Shown: piece by piece, positions 27,856 through 40,191 of the stretch
Layout: every line of letters starts with the position of its first letter
How positions within the stretch are numbered: position 1 is the first letter of the stretch
Origin: Eretmocerus hayati
Lineage: Eukaryota > Arthropoda > Insecta > Hymenoptera > Aphelinidae
NCBI GenBank assembly: GCA_029851415.1
Contig: CM056744.1
Location: forward strand, 119,072,838 to 119,136,837
Direction of reading: 5' to 3'
Length of the DNA: 64,000 nt
Position numbers and translations under genes: made by a program
The notes under the pieces: generated by a model
The model's input: only the letters and a program-made list of their open reading frames with translations
Told to the model about the DNA's origin: nothing
Database searches by the model: none

Positions 27856-28321
27856 ATAATATAATCCAACCGTCGCTCCTACTGCTGCCTGCATCTTCAT
27901 TTTACCCCCATAGAGTGATCTCGAGCAAATTCCAACCATCTCTCTTACCAGCTCAGGAATTTTCCATGGCACCTCGCATAGTCGCGTCCTCGTCTTCGTC
28001 GTCTTGGTATCAGAAAGGGTACGACTGTGTACGCCTTCCGCGAGGAATTTAGCACTCTGTGTTGTGTCTGGCGGCTATACCTACTGTTACACCTATATAT
28101 CCTTACCGAAGAAGGACCTATCCTCACAGTCTCGTTCGAGAAACATAGCATCCGGGAGACGCCTGCCAAGTTCATCCGGCTGGTATATATATACGAAAAC
28201 TCCTTGGGAGGCCTAGGCCACCCCTTGTTTCTATATAGACGGGTCGGAAGTGCCCAGGCTGGGCTGTGCTACCGTACCACTCTCAGTCTTCTCCTGCATC
28301 GTATTTCAAATAGATATACAT
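27856..28321. other. Spacer between two transposable elements
   Basis: Several frames are open on both strands (for example 28027-28353 +) but no motif is recognised. The last 8 bp (28314-28321) are the left target duplication of the next element. Confidence 0.45.
28314..28321 (+). repeat. Left target site duplication of hAT-type element
   Basis: ATATACAT, identical to the 8 bp following the right end of the element. Confidence 0.85.
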
Positions 28322-28812
28322 TAGGGTGGGCCGAAAATGAACTTTTTTTTTAAATCGATTAGCTTGGGGTCGGAAAAGTTAGGTTTCGACTAGTAGATGT
28401 GAAAATTTCTTCGCTGGACGCTGGGAAATGAGATCTTCCGTCCGAGCAAGAGCCGTGAAGGTTTTTTTTAAATAACATGCGTTTAAATGGGAAACTGCAT
28501 TATTCGTACATTTTTCTTCCTTGTTTAGCAGATAACTCTGACGCATCTCAACCTTTTTAGACGTACTTTAGCTCATTTTGAAGCTCTTTTCAAGACCTAC
28601 AAAATGAGCTAAAGTGAGTTTGATTTTGACCAACCGGAGACGAGTTATCTTGATCTTTCCCAAGAGAGATTTTTATCGAAAATAACGAAAAAATCGCATT
28701 CTTGGCCTCATAAGGCTAACTGAGGGCATGAAGCTCCACAAAAATGGAGGGTCAGCACTTACACTATGATATTTGGATGTTTTCTCTGTATTTACACTCA
28801 CAAACGCCATTT
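28322..28812 (+). repeat. Left terminal inverted repeat of hAT-type element
   Basis: Pairs with 31623-32113. It contains the subterminal inverted pair TTAGCTCATTTTGAAG/CTACAAAATGAGCTAA near 28569-28615, a possible transposase-binding or hairpin site (role inferred). Confidence 0.9.
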
Positions 28813-29055
28813 CAAAGCCCATTCACTAAGCCCGCGCTGAAAATCCAGCAATAATCCCGAAATTATCGAAAATCTTCCATCATATCCGGCCCTCCTCTTT
28901 TCTCATACGGGCTTGGGACCGTCAATGGCAGAGTTACTTTTTTTTTGTATTTTTTCATTTTTTTTTACATTTTCTTCATCTTTCTCCATTTTGTTTTCTT
29001 CTACTTCTTTGGAAGTTATTTTATATTATTGTTAGATTTTGAATCTGAGTTCATC

Positions 29056-31383
29056 TCAAAGGGCTTTGAAATCTTTCTTCGAGTCGAACTTCGCCATTAT
29101 TTGTCTAGATTGAAGCGTTGCTAATATATATTCTTCTCTTTTCTTCTTACCATAAACTTTGCTCGATGCCTCCGTCACCAGCTTAACCATACGCTCTACT
29201 GCCTGTGTGTGGCACGGGTACTTACTAAATTGCCAACTCACGGGAATATCGTCGCCCTCAAGGTACATCTTGATTTCATCTGTTCCTAAAGCTCGAAGAA
29301 CTGGAGGAGATCGAACACGAGCATTTGACCAATCAATCATATCGACGTAGGTTCCTGCTCGAAAATTCAGCTTGGGTACTTCGAAAGTTGGAAGGTCATT
29401 TCGTTGAATGGCCTCCAATTCTCTTGCCTGAATAATCCTGTTGAGAGCTGTGCGTCTGACTTGAACATTTTCGTCAGTTAACATACTCAGAAGAATATTC
29501 TCTGGAGCAGCAAAGTAAGCGTTCCGTTGGATCACTGGATCAATAATTTGCAAGTACTGTTCTGGCAGATAACGTGAAGCTTTTATGAAATCAAAGAGAT
29601 TCCTCGCTCCGTCCGAGACTGAATGCCTTATCTTAATACGAAACCAGGAAGGAGCGTATACTTTCAAGATGAACTCTACCATAATTTGGAGTTCAAGACT
29701 TGGATTTTCCTTCGAAACATAGAATCTCAAAACTCTGTTAGATAGAGTCACCCATCTGGAAAGATTCAACTTGCCAGGGTTCTTATTTGCAAGGTCTGCA
29801 TCACAGTTGCCCGATTTAATGGCAAGACATATGTTATACAGGTATTTTTGATCTTTGCTCAATTCTACAGAGTCCAGTTCAGGCAAGTTACAGTCAAGAG
29901 CTTTGAACTTCACAATTGGCATGTTTTCACATCCTGGCAACATTTTACCGATGGTCCCTGTGAACGATTTTGGGCCTGATGCTACGCCATCTAACTTCTG
30001 AAATAGATGTCTGAGTGGCAGTTCATTGAAATGGAGCAAGCAAATGAATCTTTGTAAGGGCCTCTCAACTTCATTCTCAATTGCTGTGATCACGCCATTC
30101 TTTGAACCGGTGTTAACCACAGTCCCATCGCAGCCAATAGCCTCGAGATAATCCAATGTTCTAGGGTGATTTTCTTCAATATATGACACGATGCACCTCG
30201 AGATGCACGCAGCGGACCCTGTGCTTGGAGAAAGATGGGTTATGTACTTAGAACTTGGTTCTTCGATTAAAGAATAATGATCTTCTATAATCTCAGTCGG
30301 ATAATACTTAGAATCTTTCTGATCCATGAACTTAGTTTTATCTCTACGACCGTCAAAGTACAAGGCATGAATGGGGTCATCCTCGCCACCATCGCCTCTC
30401 AAATTGCCAGCGAATTTAGATTTCTCCCTGCGAATTTTGTTTTTGTCGATAACGAAGGATTGAAGTGAGCCTGTGGCCATCTCGACGTCCAGCAACACAG
30501 AGGTCGCCAATGCAGCGGCAGCTCTGTCTGGAATCCCAAATCGGTGGCAGACTGCAGCTGTGTGCGGGAGTTCGACCCTAACCCGAGTACTTGAAGAGGG
30601 CATCTGCTCTGGTGACGGTCGATAGAATTCTTCAGAATCAGGAGTATTTTGTGAATCCTCGGCCTGTGGGGGAGATAGAGTATCTTGGGGATTGGTTACA
30701 TCGGAGCGTGCTTTTTTGTTACTCGTCGGATTTTCGTTTCTATTTTCCGATTTTCGTTTGAGACATCCTATCTCACTAGGATCACAGATATTCATCTCCA
30801 TCTGCCTCGTCGTTCTTTGGTCCTGCAAAAATTCCATCGCCTCTTTTGGGACCTTTCGATCTTTAGGACAGTTGCAACTCTCAGATGACTGACATTTACA
30901 CGCGGCTATGTCAAATAGTTTTAGTGAATCTATTAGAAATCCTTCAACTCTCGATTTAGAATGTTCACTTTCATCTTTACGCTTGACTATACGTTTTATA
31001 TCGTTATACTTTTTATGATAGTTCAAGATCAAGGTTCTAACTCTTATGTGGGTAAGAATTGGAATTCCTAACTCTGAATACATGTTTTCAACCATAGAAC
31101 TGATGGACTCCGCAATATCCGTGATGGGAGGGTGCTGGCCACTCTTCGATTTTCCACGTTCAATGCTCTCCAAGATACAGGCGCTCAGTACATCGCGATA
31201 TGTGGGCAGACGCGCCCTTGGCAGATTCTTAAGTGACCCAAGAACCGGACACTGATAATGCCGAAGATAGTATCTGTCGTTATATTTAGACGTCGACATG
31301 ATTTTCAGTGAATGCAAGCCACGAGCCAGGACCAGCCTTGGGATCAAATTCCTCTTGTTATCGTTCTCACCGAATCCATACAC
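29056..31383 (-). CDS. hAT-like transposase, 775 codons, intact
   Basis: Probable transposase that would act in the nucleus on the ends of its own element. I recognise the protein as one of a family with many uncharacterised arthropod relatives, marked by a GCDGTVVNTG block, a LHFNELPLRHL block and CHTQAVER near the end. The order resembles hAT transposases: candidate acidic residues D344 (YFDGR), D419 (GCDGT) and E730 (QAVER), a C-x2-H pair at C448/H451, and an RW motif at 543-544. The catalytic assignment is inference. The N-terminal third has a CxC-x5-CxC cluster (C162, C164, C170, C172), which might bind zinc, and basic clusters near 209-211 and 223-226 that could be nuclear-localisation signals. 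No stop or frameshift interrupts it. M1 gives the longest frame; M29 (codon at 31297-31299) is a plausible alternative start because the upstream residues look less conserved. Transcription probably starts in or near the right terminal repeat. Confidence 0.85.
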   Translation of the reverse strand: MYGFGENDNKRNLIPRLVLARGLHSLKIMSTSKYNDRYYLRHYQCPVLGSLKNLPRARLPTYRDVLSACILESIERGKSKSGQHPPITDIAESISSMVENMYSELGIPILTHIRVRTLILNYHKKYNDIKRIVKRKDESEHSKSRVEGFLIDSLKLFDIAACKCQSSESCNCPKDRKVPKEAMEFLQDQRTTRQMEMNICDPSEIGCLKRKSENRNENPTSNKKARSDVTNPQDTLSPPQAEDSQNTPDSEEFYRPSPEQMPSSSTRVRVELPHTAAVCHRFGIPDRAAAALATSVLLDVEMATGSLQSFVIDKNKIRREKSKFAGNLRGDGGEDDPIHALYFDGRRDKTKFMDQKDSKYYPTEIIEDHYSLIEEPSSKYITHLSPSTGSAACISRCIVSYIEENHPRTLDYLEAIGCDGTVVNTGSKNGVITAIENEVERPLQRFICLLHFNELPLRHLFQKLDGVASGPKSFTGTIGKMLPGCENMPIVKFKALDCNLPELDSVELSKDQKYLYNICLAIKSGNCDADLANKNPGKLNLSRWVTLSNRVLRFYVSKENPSLELQIMVEFILKVYAPSWFRIKIRHSVSDGARNLFDFIKASRYLPEQYLQIIDPVIQRNAYFAAPENILLSMLTDENVQVRRTALNRIIQARELEAIQRNDLPTFEVPKLNFRAGTYVDMIDWSNARVRSPPVLRALGTDEIKMYLEGDDIPVSWQFSKYPCHTQAVERMVKLVTEASSKVYGKKKREEYILATLQSRQIMAKFDSKKDFKAL

Positions 31384-31622
31384 TTGTTGCGTAACAGGAG
31401 TACCATCTACTACGCCGAGATCCGGGACGGATGAAGTTAACCATAGTCACCGTTTCAGTAGCAGTCGACTTATAACTGGTATCCACCTAGTGGTGGCGAG
31501 CCGAACTAGCAGGCGCTGGATTTCAGTGTTACGCCCGCTTCAAATTGCGTATCGAACTGTATCAAGTTAACACTCGCAGCACGCCTATCGGTATTAGTGG
31601 AAGTTCTTGTGCCTGTGCTATC

Positions 31623-32113
31623 AAATGACGTTTGTGAGTGTAAATACAGAGAAAACATCCAAATATCATAGTGTAAGTGCTGACCCTTCATTTTTGTGGA
31701 GCTTCATGCCCTCAGTTAGCCTTATGAGGCCAAGAATGCGATTTTTTCGTTATTTTCGATAAAAATCTCTCTTGGGAAAGATCAAGATAACTCGTCTCCG
31801 GTTGGTCAAAATCAAACTCACTTTAGCTCATTTTGTAGGTCTTGAAAAGAGCTTCAAAATGAGCTAAAGTACGTCTAAAAAGGTTGAGATGCGTCAGAGT
31901 TATCTGCTAAACAAGGAAGAAAAATGTACAAATAATGCAGTTTCCCATTTAAACGCATGTTATTTAAAAAAACCCTTCACGGCTCTTGCTCGGACGGAAG
32001 ATCTCATTTCCCAGCGTCCAGCGAAGAAATTTTCACATCTACTAGTCGAAACCTAACTTTTCCGACCCCAAGCTAATCGATTTAAAAAAAAAGTTCATTT
32101 TCGGCCCACCCTA
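31623..32113 (-). repeat. Right terminal inverted repeat of hAT-type element
   Basis: Reverse complement of 28322-28812, differing at only a few positions. It lies upstream of the transposase ORF and so probably contains its promoter (inference). Confidence 0.9.
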
Positions 32114-32121
32114 ATATACAT
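32114..32121 (+). repeat. Right target site duplication of hAT-type element
   Basis: ATATACAT, identical to 28314-28321. Confidence 0.85.
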
Positions 32122-35100
32122 ATATGCAAGCAGATCTTATGGAACAAGAGAGGGATGCGCAAGTCTCGAAATTGCTTCGCCATTCAATCGAAAGCTCTTC
32201 TGAATTTTACGACTTTTACTATATCTTGTATACGTAGCTCTGAATTCAACCCTCTCCAAGTATGTACATAAGTAGTAGTGACCGATCGAGTTTTGTCTCG
32301 AGGCAATTTCTATGAGATGCATCGACGAGTTTGCCACCGTGAAATTTCCTCCGGTCGAAAGTTGGATTTTCTCAGATATATATGTATAGCACATAGAGAG
32401 CGAGTGGCGAAAGGGGAAATGGGAAAACTTTGAACTGGGCTAAACACCATGCTCACTGCTCACTGGATGCCCCGAGACCCTTCTTATACGTATAGAATGC
32501 TCCAATTGAAATTCAAAATAACTTGCGTAATCTCGATCTCGAAATCTTCTCACTTTGCATAATTACTTGTTCTCAAGGGAGAAGAGGCACAAGCGAGTTT
32601 GGACTTATTTGAGAAAAATATATTCATAGCCTGCACAAATATTCAACTTCACGGATTTCCGAGTTTATACAGTTTATCTCTAGTATTCCATTGCGTTATC
32701 GAATTTTGGATCGACGAGCTACGGGAGCTTCTTCAGATACGCAATGGTGCAAATGAGTTTTGAATATGGTGTGAAATAGTTCATATGTGTAAAGTAGAGT
32801 TGAGTCGATTGGAAAAAATTCATTCATTTTTACGTAAACAGTACCTGATAACATTATAACTTAGGGAATTTCATTAAACGTGTCATGCCCAAATTATTCT
32901 GGAGCAAACAAATTTAGTTCAGAGCCGAATAGATTCTTGAGAGGAATGAAAATAATGAGAGAGATTTAAAAAATCGATGGTTTTCATCAGTAGGCAGAAG
33001 AGAAAACGTGGCATTGATGTGATTTGTGAGAAAACTCAAATCATAAATTCTTACAGTATTTTTCGATTCGAGGGTGGAAATTTTTGGTTTTACTTTTCGA
33101 GTGATTGTTTTCGGACCGAGCCATGTCGAGGGTCGCAATTATCAGGAGCAAGGCAAAAAATTTCACGCCCGAGGGTCGAAATCAGCAAATACGTTTTTCG
33201 CACGACTGGGCGTGCGAAAAATGAAATCTGACATGGGTAAAGCACGTGCTTGACGCACAGTTGTGCGAAATATATATTTCAGAATACATTTTTTAACTAA
33301 AATCTAGACAAATGTAGAGCTTAAATATGTCATACTGGTCATGAATGGTTATACGCCAAACTAAAAAATTTTTATCCCAAATTGAGAATTGAAGTTACGG
33401 TAAGCAGAAGCTGCCTATATCTTGTTCTTCTAGATATCTCTTGTAAAAACACGAAAAATTAAAGAATCAGTAATTTTCTACTCTAACTCGTTCCATCTGG
33501 AAGAATATTTCTCAAAGTCATACTTCACAGCTGCAATAATAACAATTCCAGAGTTAAGAGTCAATTCAATTTTATTGAGCTAATATCGTTATAGTATGAG
33601 CTATCTGATACAATATTTAGTGCACTTAACTCTTTCTACCATCAGTCCATTAGCGCCTGTCAAGCTGTACATTAGTCAAGGATTCCCTTAAAACTCGTTC
33701 TCGTTTCTTTGCTTTAACAAGATCTTGCTTGCAAATAGTGCAGATGAGGCAGAGAGAGAGTCGAGCTTTTCTTCTATTTTCTTGCGCTCCACATTCATCC
33801 ATGTCAGTTAAGCCGTGTTAACGCGCTCGTAGCTCAACTTCCACGCGTGGAGTCATCGATAAATTGTTTCGGTAGATAAAAACGAGCGAGAGCTGCGAAA
33901 ACATTGAAAAAAGTGTACAAAGACAAAGCGCACGAATCCCGCCCATTTACCAAAACACCCGAGGTGATTATTTCTGATTTCTTTTTCCGAGGATTTTTGC
34001 TTGATTTCAATATGCGTTTGTGTCGTGTTTGATGAAACCTTTTTTATTTATAGATTGAACCTCACAATTCACATAGGGCTCGTATTTGAAGCGTCATTTT
34101 GTAGAATTAGGATCAACGTGGGAAAAGAGCATCCTATTGAAATCAGTTGGATGTGCAACTCTAATCAATCATCCGCCCAAATTGAATTTGCATACCTACC
34201 TAAGTTGAGAAAAAAAAAATAATCTAGACTCTCCAAAAAATCAATCTCAAATTTCCATAAAATCGATACTTGTGACATTCAAAAAGTAGTAATTCCAAGG
34301 TGAGTACGGAGCAAGAAGATGATTTCTGAATTTTGTGCTCTTATTGACTGTTCAATTTTTCTGTATTTGTTGCAAGTCTTCGCGCACTAGTGAACTACGG
34401 TACAAGAGTGCAGAAAAGTCAAATCGAGTTGAACAAGAAGTGTTGTAAGAGGAAATGAAATTTTTCGGTCAAAAATGAGTCAATGCGGCTCAGAAAACTA
34501 GTTTAAATTCAAAATAAAATCTTTAGCAATTCGTTCAAACAAATTTGAGTCAAATGTTTGAATTCCACGGTTCCACGTTGTCAAAAAAGTCTCGTGAAAA
34601 AACAGGGAATCGCGCAAAAAAATTTCGTCAGAATAATTTCGATACAATTGCGAATTTTAGTCCGGACCAGCTCTCATCACAGAGAATTCTTTGAAAAATT
34701 ATCATTGATCAAATCTTTGCGCAATGCATTTCTTCCTATTCTTGAAAATTTCTTGAAAATTTAACCTTTCTTCTTGTGTTTATAAAGGATACTCCTAATT
34801 CGAGGAACTATTTTCAACTCTCCGCAACTAATAGTTCCACCATAGTTCGGCATATCCTTTAAAATGCGTTCAACGACATCTATCCCAATTCATCCCGCAT
34901 GAACACAACCACCACACAACCATCATCGTCAATCTGTACACATCTATCTTCCAAACGACATCATACATACCCATATATAACTTCCTCCGCACATAACCGT
35001 TGTCCATATTCTTGATGTCTATAAGTATCAATAATTCGTGTAGAGTCGCACCCATATCAAGCATCATATGCCACAAATATATATCTCTACACGACGACGA

Positions 35101-36477
35101 CACACTCCTGTCTTCGATCTGGTTCTATACCTACTCCTGCAGGAGGATGATGATGGTCTAACACCCATAACCGGACGAATATCCAAACGACCAAGTGAGT
35201 TAACGAGGATTCTCGTCGTGCAGATGGTGACCGGTTCTGACGACGACGAGGAGAATGCTTGATTGGCCTGAGTGAGCTTTGTCCACATCAGGATTTACGC
35301 TCCGAGAGCGAGGAATGTGATTACACTAGAGGGGGGGGGGTCAGAGATGCGAAATAGCTCGTTCGGATTCACTCACTACTCTTACTGATACGCACAATAT
35401 ACGAGCTTGGACTGGGGATGGATATATACAATATAGTAGCCAAGCGATGGGTCTCTCTCGTTATGTACATTGATTTCACTGCGGAGTTATCCGTCCGCTC
35501 GCGGATGAATTGCAGATTCGCGTGTAGAGGGTATAGATCTAGTATAAGTGCTCTTGAGGATGATACCGAGCGTATTGTTAGCAGTATGGTGTAGCGCGAT
35601 GGTCATCCCTTACCTACTGCTGTGTTTTGCAAACTTAATTTCAGAGGGTTTCGTGCGTGAGAGAGAGAGAGTTTCTCGCTATGTAAAGTTACTTTGTGAA
35701 CCTATCCCGTCATGAATTTACCGGCATTTCTCTGGACTATGGAAATTTAAGAATTATTGTCAGTCGCAAGAAACTCAAAGTGACGAAAAGACATAGGTAT
35801 TTTCGATAAAAATTTAGTCAAGTCAGACGCTTGCTTGCGTCTAATAAATTGACGTTTTTTCTTATCTAGGCAGGTAGTGATGGTTTCCTTTAGTTAGAAG
35901 AGGAGTTTTGAACGGGAAGTAATAATACTTCTGTGTTTATTGGACAAAAACAACCATGCGAAATTAATTCAAACTAGCGTTATTGCCTACCTCGCTAACG
36001 CTCGTCCGGCTTGGAAGTGTCTCTGATATGGTATGAGCCCCTGAAATGCTTCTGTAGTTCAACAGTGTAACGTTGAGATTTCATAATACAGTGGATTCGG
36101 AAAAAATAATTTCCTTGATGTGACCTAGTAACTGTGATTGAGAATTATTGATTTGGTGTAATGTTGCGCATAGTGAGGTTCCTGAATCTCCAGTAAGAAT
36201 CTGGGAATTTCGCTTAATTGATTCAATTTGTTGGAATGATATTGCGAAACCACGATTATTTGCCTTATGAATCCTATCCCACTTATGATTTGTACCTAGA
36301 TGAAAAACTAATCACGAAGGTTATTTCACTCTTGAGCAATGAATAACAAGTATACCCTTATTGCCCATCTCGTTTGACTCAGTCAATCTACTAATTTTGA
36401 AATAGTTATTTACATCCAATGATGCAATTATACTGAAATAGACAACTATTCGAATCTAATAGACGGTGGAAACTTGA
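32122..36477. other. Non-coding stretch, no recognised gene
   Basis: No exon recognised. It contains the short hairpin at 33194-33221, a GA run near 35661-35671, a G10 tract at 35331-35340, and CA-rich low-complexity sequence around 34895-34985. Confidence 0.45.
33194..33221. repeat. Perfect 11-bp stem hairpin shared with 41.2 kb
   Basis: TTTTTCGCACG, a 6-base loop ACTGGG, then CGTGCGAAAAA. The first 21 bases recur exactly at 41241-41261, where the second stem is lost. A related GCACAGTTGTGCG inverted motif follows at about 33255. Probably a shared remnant of a small repeat family. Confidence 0.6.
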
Positions 36478-36925
36478 GCGATTTTCACTGAAATTTCAGT
36501 GGAAGTTCCACTGAAACTCTAGAAATTTCCACTGAAATTTCAGTGAGAGTTTCACTGAAACTTGAACGGTTTTCAACAATTTTTAACGATTTTCATTGAA
36601 ATCTCAGTAAAACTTCCACTAAAATTCAAGCGATTTTCACTGAAATATTAGTGAAATTTCCACTGGGATTTCAGTGAAATTTTCACTGATTTTTTTGTGG
36701 AATTTTTCACTGATTTTTTAGTGGAATTTTTCACTGATTTTTTAGTGAAATTTCCACTGATTTTTTAGTGAAATTCTCACTGAATTTTTAGTGAAATTTC
36801 CACTGAAATTCAGTGAAACGTATCACTTGAACTTGAGTGATTTCCACTCCATCCATCCACCAACCAACCCACCCACCCATGACCCAACCATGACCAATAC
36901 GGCCACCCATCACCCTTCACCCCCT
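36478..36925. repeat. Degenerate tandem repeat followed by ACC-rich tract
   Basis: From 36478 to about 36835 the sequence is built of variants of TTTCACTGAAATTTCAGTGG and, later, a roughly 24-25-bp unit with GATTTTTTAGTGAAATTTCCACT. The core CACTGAAATTTCAGTG is itself palindromic. A CCA/ACCC-rich microsatellite follows at about 36848-36895. A 78-codon frame (36791-37027) runs across this and is not considered a gene. Confidence 0.75.
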
Positions 36926-39900
36926 CCCGATAGGCAACCCGAGACGCGAGATGCTGACGGACAGATTTTGGCTGGGCTTTTAATTATTTTAATTTTGCTG
37001 TCAGTTTTGTTAGTCTTTAATTTTTAATCTGGTGCATCAAAACCCCAAACGCACACCTGCAAAGAGTCGGATGCTTCGAAAATAAGTAAAGAAAAAAAGT
37101 GATGAAAATTCCTATTTGTAAACAAATTTTCCAGTTTCAAATATCTTCATTTTTGCCAAGTAATTTACTGGATCCATCCCTAGATTTCCAAACACATTTA
37201 GGGCTTGTTTTGAGGCTGATGTCAAGATGTACAAATCGAGTTCAGAATCATTGAACTGTAACACTCTGGGTCATAGCGCTGAGCCAAAATTGCAGACAAA
37301 ATAATTCAAGAACTGTGAAGTTCAAAAAAGTAAATTTCTCGTTTTCAAACTCATTCTACCGATTTGATGATGACTAAAAAAGTAGCTGATCCGATTGTGC
37401 TCGTAATGTTTCGTAAATAAAAATCAGGTTTCAGTTTCTTTTGACAATTTTGACAAAATCATCCTCTTCAAAAGCGCACCGTTAACATGAATTTCGCGAA
37501 TTCTCCAAATTTTTCTCATGATGGCTTTCCAATACTTCATCAGAATGGAAAAATAGTCTTCTTCCCTCGCATTCAAAAAGTTGCAGATTGAAAAAGCTAG
37601 TAATGTATCCATAACGACCAAATATTATCCATATTGTGTCAATACACCTTTGCAAAAATAACAGAAAACATCAACCCCCACAAAAAGCGAGATGATGATC
37701 TCGCACATTCGGGCTCGCACTTGCAAAGCCAGCCGAGATAAATGGCTCGCGAACAATAGCAAATCTGTGTCAAGCCATGAAAATCAGGAGGAAACAATCT
37801 TTGCAGGTTTAAAACTCTGGCAAACCGCAATGCAGGAACTCGCGCGGACCTCCACAAACATAACTCAGAGCGATTTCAGGAAACCACGCGCACGGAGCCC
37901 TACTTCCTTAGAGCTGTTCCTTAGAATTAATTAATCTATTTATCTTGTATACAGAGTGAAGGCAACGCTGTATGCTAATCCGAGCAGTGGAGAGAGATTC
38001 ATCCTCGGCGTTTGGTGTACGTACGAGTTTTGCTCTAGATGTTCATCGTCTCGTTAATTTGCTGCTTGAAGCTACTTTGAAGGATGAGACGAGTGCGCCT
38101 CTCCATTGGTTGCCGAGCCCAATAGAAGAAAATTCATCTCAGCCACTCTAGATATCCTCGTTAGTTTGTTTAACTTTGTCTACAATATCAATGAGATACT
38201 TTTGCAGCGTCTGAGTGATTCATTTTAATGAGCAAATTTTCAGATCTAATCTGGTACTCTTCCTTCCCATTTCTATCATTCACTCCTCGGTTCGAGTTGT
38301 GGAATTATTCACCAAACGTTGTTCATCACGAATTTTTGGCGTTATCGGAGATATCGTGAATTTCATTAATTTTTGCATTATATAGGTACAGTCGAGAGTT
38401 GCAAAACAAAAGGTGGAGGCAGATGCAGATCGCATAAACAGTTTTTGAACGAATCCCTTAAAACGTTCACAAATGTGGGCGGCGCTCTCGATTTTGGATA
38501 TTTGTGATAACTTTCATTCGACGGGCGATGGAAATCTTGGAAGGAATCGGAAAATCACCTTAGAGTGTAAGAGAAAATGAGCACGGAAATCAAGTCTGCA
38601 GAATTTTTATTTTGGGTGGGAAAAAATGGAAAAACGCCAAATTTTAATTTTTTAATTTTGCTATTTTTTTGTCATCCTGCAACTAGTTATCCATTCCTTT
38701 GAGAAAGGAGGTCCAAGATACGAAAGAATATTTTTAATCCGAATGAGGTCTCAGAAGTCTCGCTATTGATATGAGAGAATTCGCAGACGATGGGAGAGAA
38801 ACTACTCGCATTAACGGGGCAGGATCGTTGCGCGAAGGGAGATAGAGCTTTCATGCCATCAGAGGAAGCAGTGAATTCCAAAGTTGCGAGTCGAATACCT
38901 TATCGGACGAGCGTAAACTGTGGAATCTATACTGCTAGTTCATGAAGATCCTTTCCGGTTTGCGAAAATTCCACACGTGAGATGGTATCCGTAAGATTAT
39001 ACTACGGCTGATTTGGAACAATATTCATGATCCAAACTCGGATATTCCTATAATCCGTCCTCTGAACTCAGCTGATTATAAACTCTAGAATCAAGATGAT
39101 TTCGAGTTGCTAGAAATGATTGCACGGTTGATCAAAGGACATTATTTCATTCAACTTCATGTTCGTTCGATTAAAACTTTAGCAGGGTGATTTGTGACGC
39201 TATACATCTCCAGAACATATGATTATCTCTTAGATAATCGTAAAAATGGCGTTTGTTGATGCTCCCACTCGTCCAGTTGGTATCAATTCAAAATCGTAAG
39301 AATCAATCTCAAACTTTATAAACGAAATTGTCCAAGTAGTGCAAGTACTGGTTTGGTCAGACACAGAATTTTGTGTATCTTCGAGCCGTTTTATGGCTCT
39401 AAAAAAGTCGCCCATGGTGTTCAATGTTAAATTTCCTAGTTAACAACATCTACCATATCGAATTACAATTACCGAACTGCCCGTAAGCATTTCTGTAAAC
39501 TCTCCCCACGGAGTCGATCCTCTCGCTCACCCACAAAAAGAAAATTTCTTTAGGATATCTTTATCTGCCTGAACCCTGAACGCAAATGCAGACAGATAAA
39601 GATACTCTTCGCAGATACGGAAAACGATGAACCGAAAATGTGGCGGGCCCAGACTAATAGCTACGGTGTGTAGATTCTACACGCGTACGGCAATCCTTAC
39701 ATCCCGACACTCTAGAGTATATTAGCGAGGCGGACCGGGTACCGAAGCAGCAGAACATAGAATTCGCATCGTCGGGTACATCCTTCTCTTTATCGCTTGT
39801 CGGACTCTATATACTGCCGTATTTGCATATCGGTAATGGCCGCAAATGCGTATACCGGCTACTATCCTCACATATACGTACATAATACACGCGTGCATTA

Positions 39901-40162
39901 TAAAGGTGATTGTAGTAAATGCAGTATGTGTGTAGTAGTGAGCGCCGCCGTTTGGGGGTCGGTGGCGATGGTGGCTCCTGGCCGTCTGGGCCGCAACGTA
40001 TGTTATTACCTCGCCGCAGAGCTCTATCTCTTGGTCTTCCACTTCATATACGCTTGATGCGAATCCACTATCTCTATACCTCTACGTAGACCTCCGCAGA
40101 TGCACAATTCTCTAGTATGGTAGGTGTAGGTGTTCATATCTAGCTATATATTTTGCTGTTGC

Positions 40163-40191
40163 TCTGGTGGTGGTGGTGATGGTGGAGGTGA
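40163..40191. repeat. (GGT)n microsatellite
   Basis: Imperfect GGT/GAT trinucleotide run. Confidence 0.75.

Larger units (their letters stand above)
28322..32113 (-). mobile_element. Apparently complete hAT-type DNA transposon
   Basis: The 3792-bp element begins TAGGGTGGGCC and ends GGCCCACCCTA. Its terminal inverted repeats are 491 bp each (28322-28812 and 31623-32113) with only occasional mismatches. It is flanked by a perfect 8-bp direct duplication, ATATACAT, at 28314-28321 and 32114-32121. An 8-bp duplication with TAGGG/CAGGG ends is the hallmark of the hAT superfamily. One long ORF fills most of the interior on the - strand. Each arm also contains a subterminal hairpin (AGCTCATTTTG ... 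CAAAATGAGCT). Intact ORF, nearly identical arms and perfect duplication together indicate recent insertion and possible autonomy. Confidence 0.9.

Noticed and set aside
28315..32120. 6-bp target duplication TATACA with TTAGGG ends for the 28-32 kb element
   Set aside because: Shifting the border by one base gives a perfect 8-bp duplication with TAGGG ends, which agrees with the hAT-like motifs in the protein, so the 8-bp reading is preferred.
36791..37027. 78-codon frame with a proline/threonine-rich middle and a hydrophobic C-terminal segment resembling a tail anchor
   Set aside because: It is a translation of the tandem repeat and the ACC microsatellite followed by T-rich DNA, which naturally yields such residues; no supporting context.
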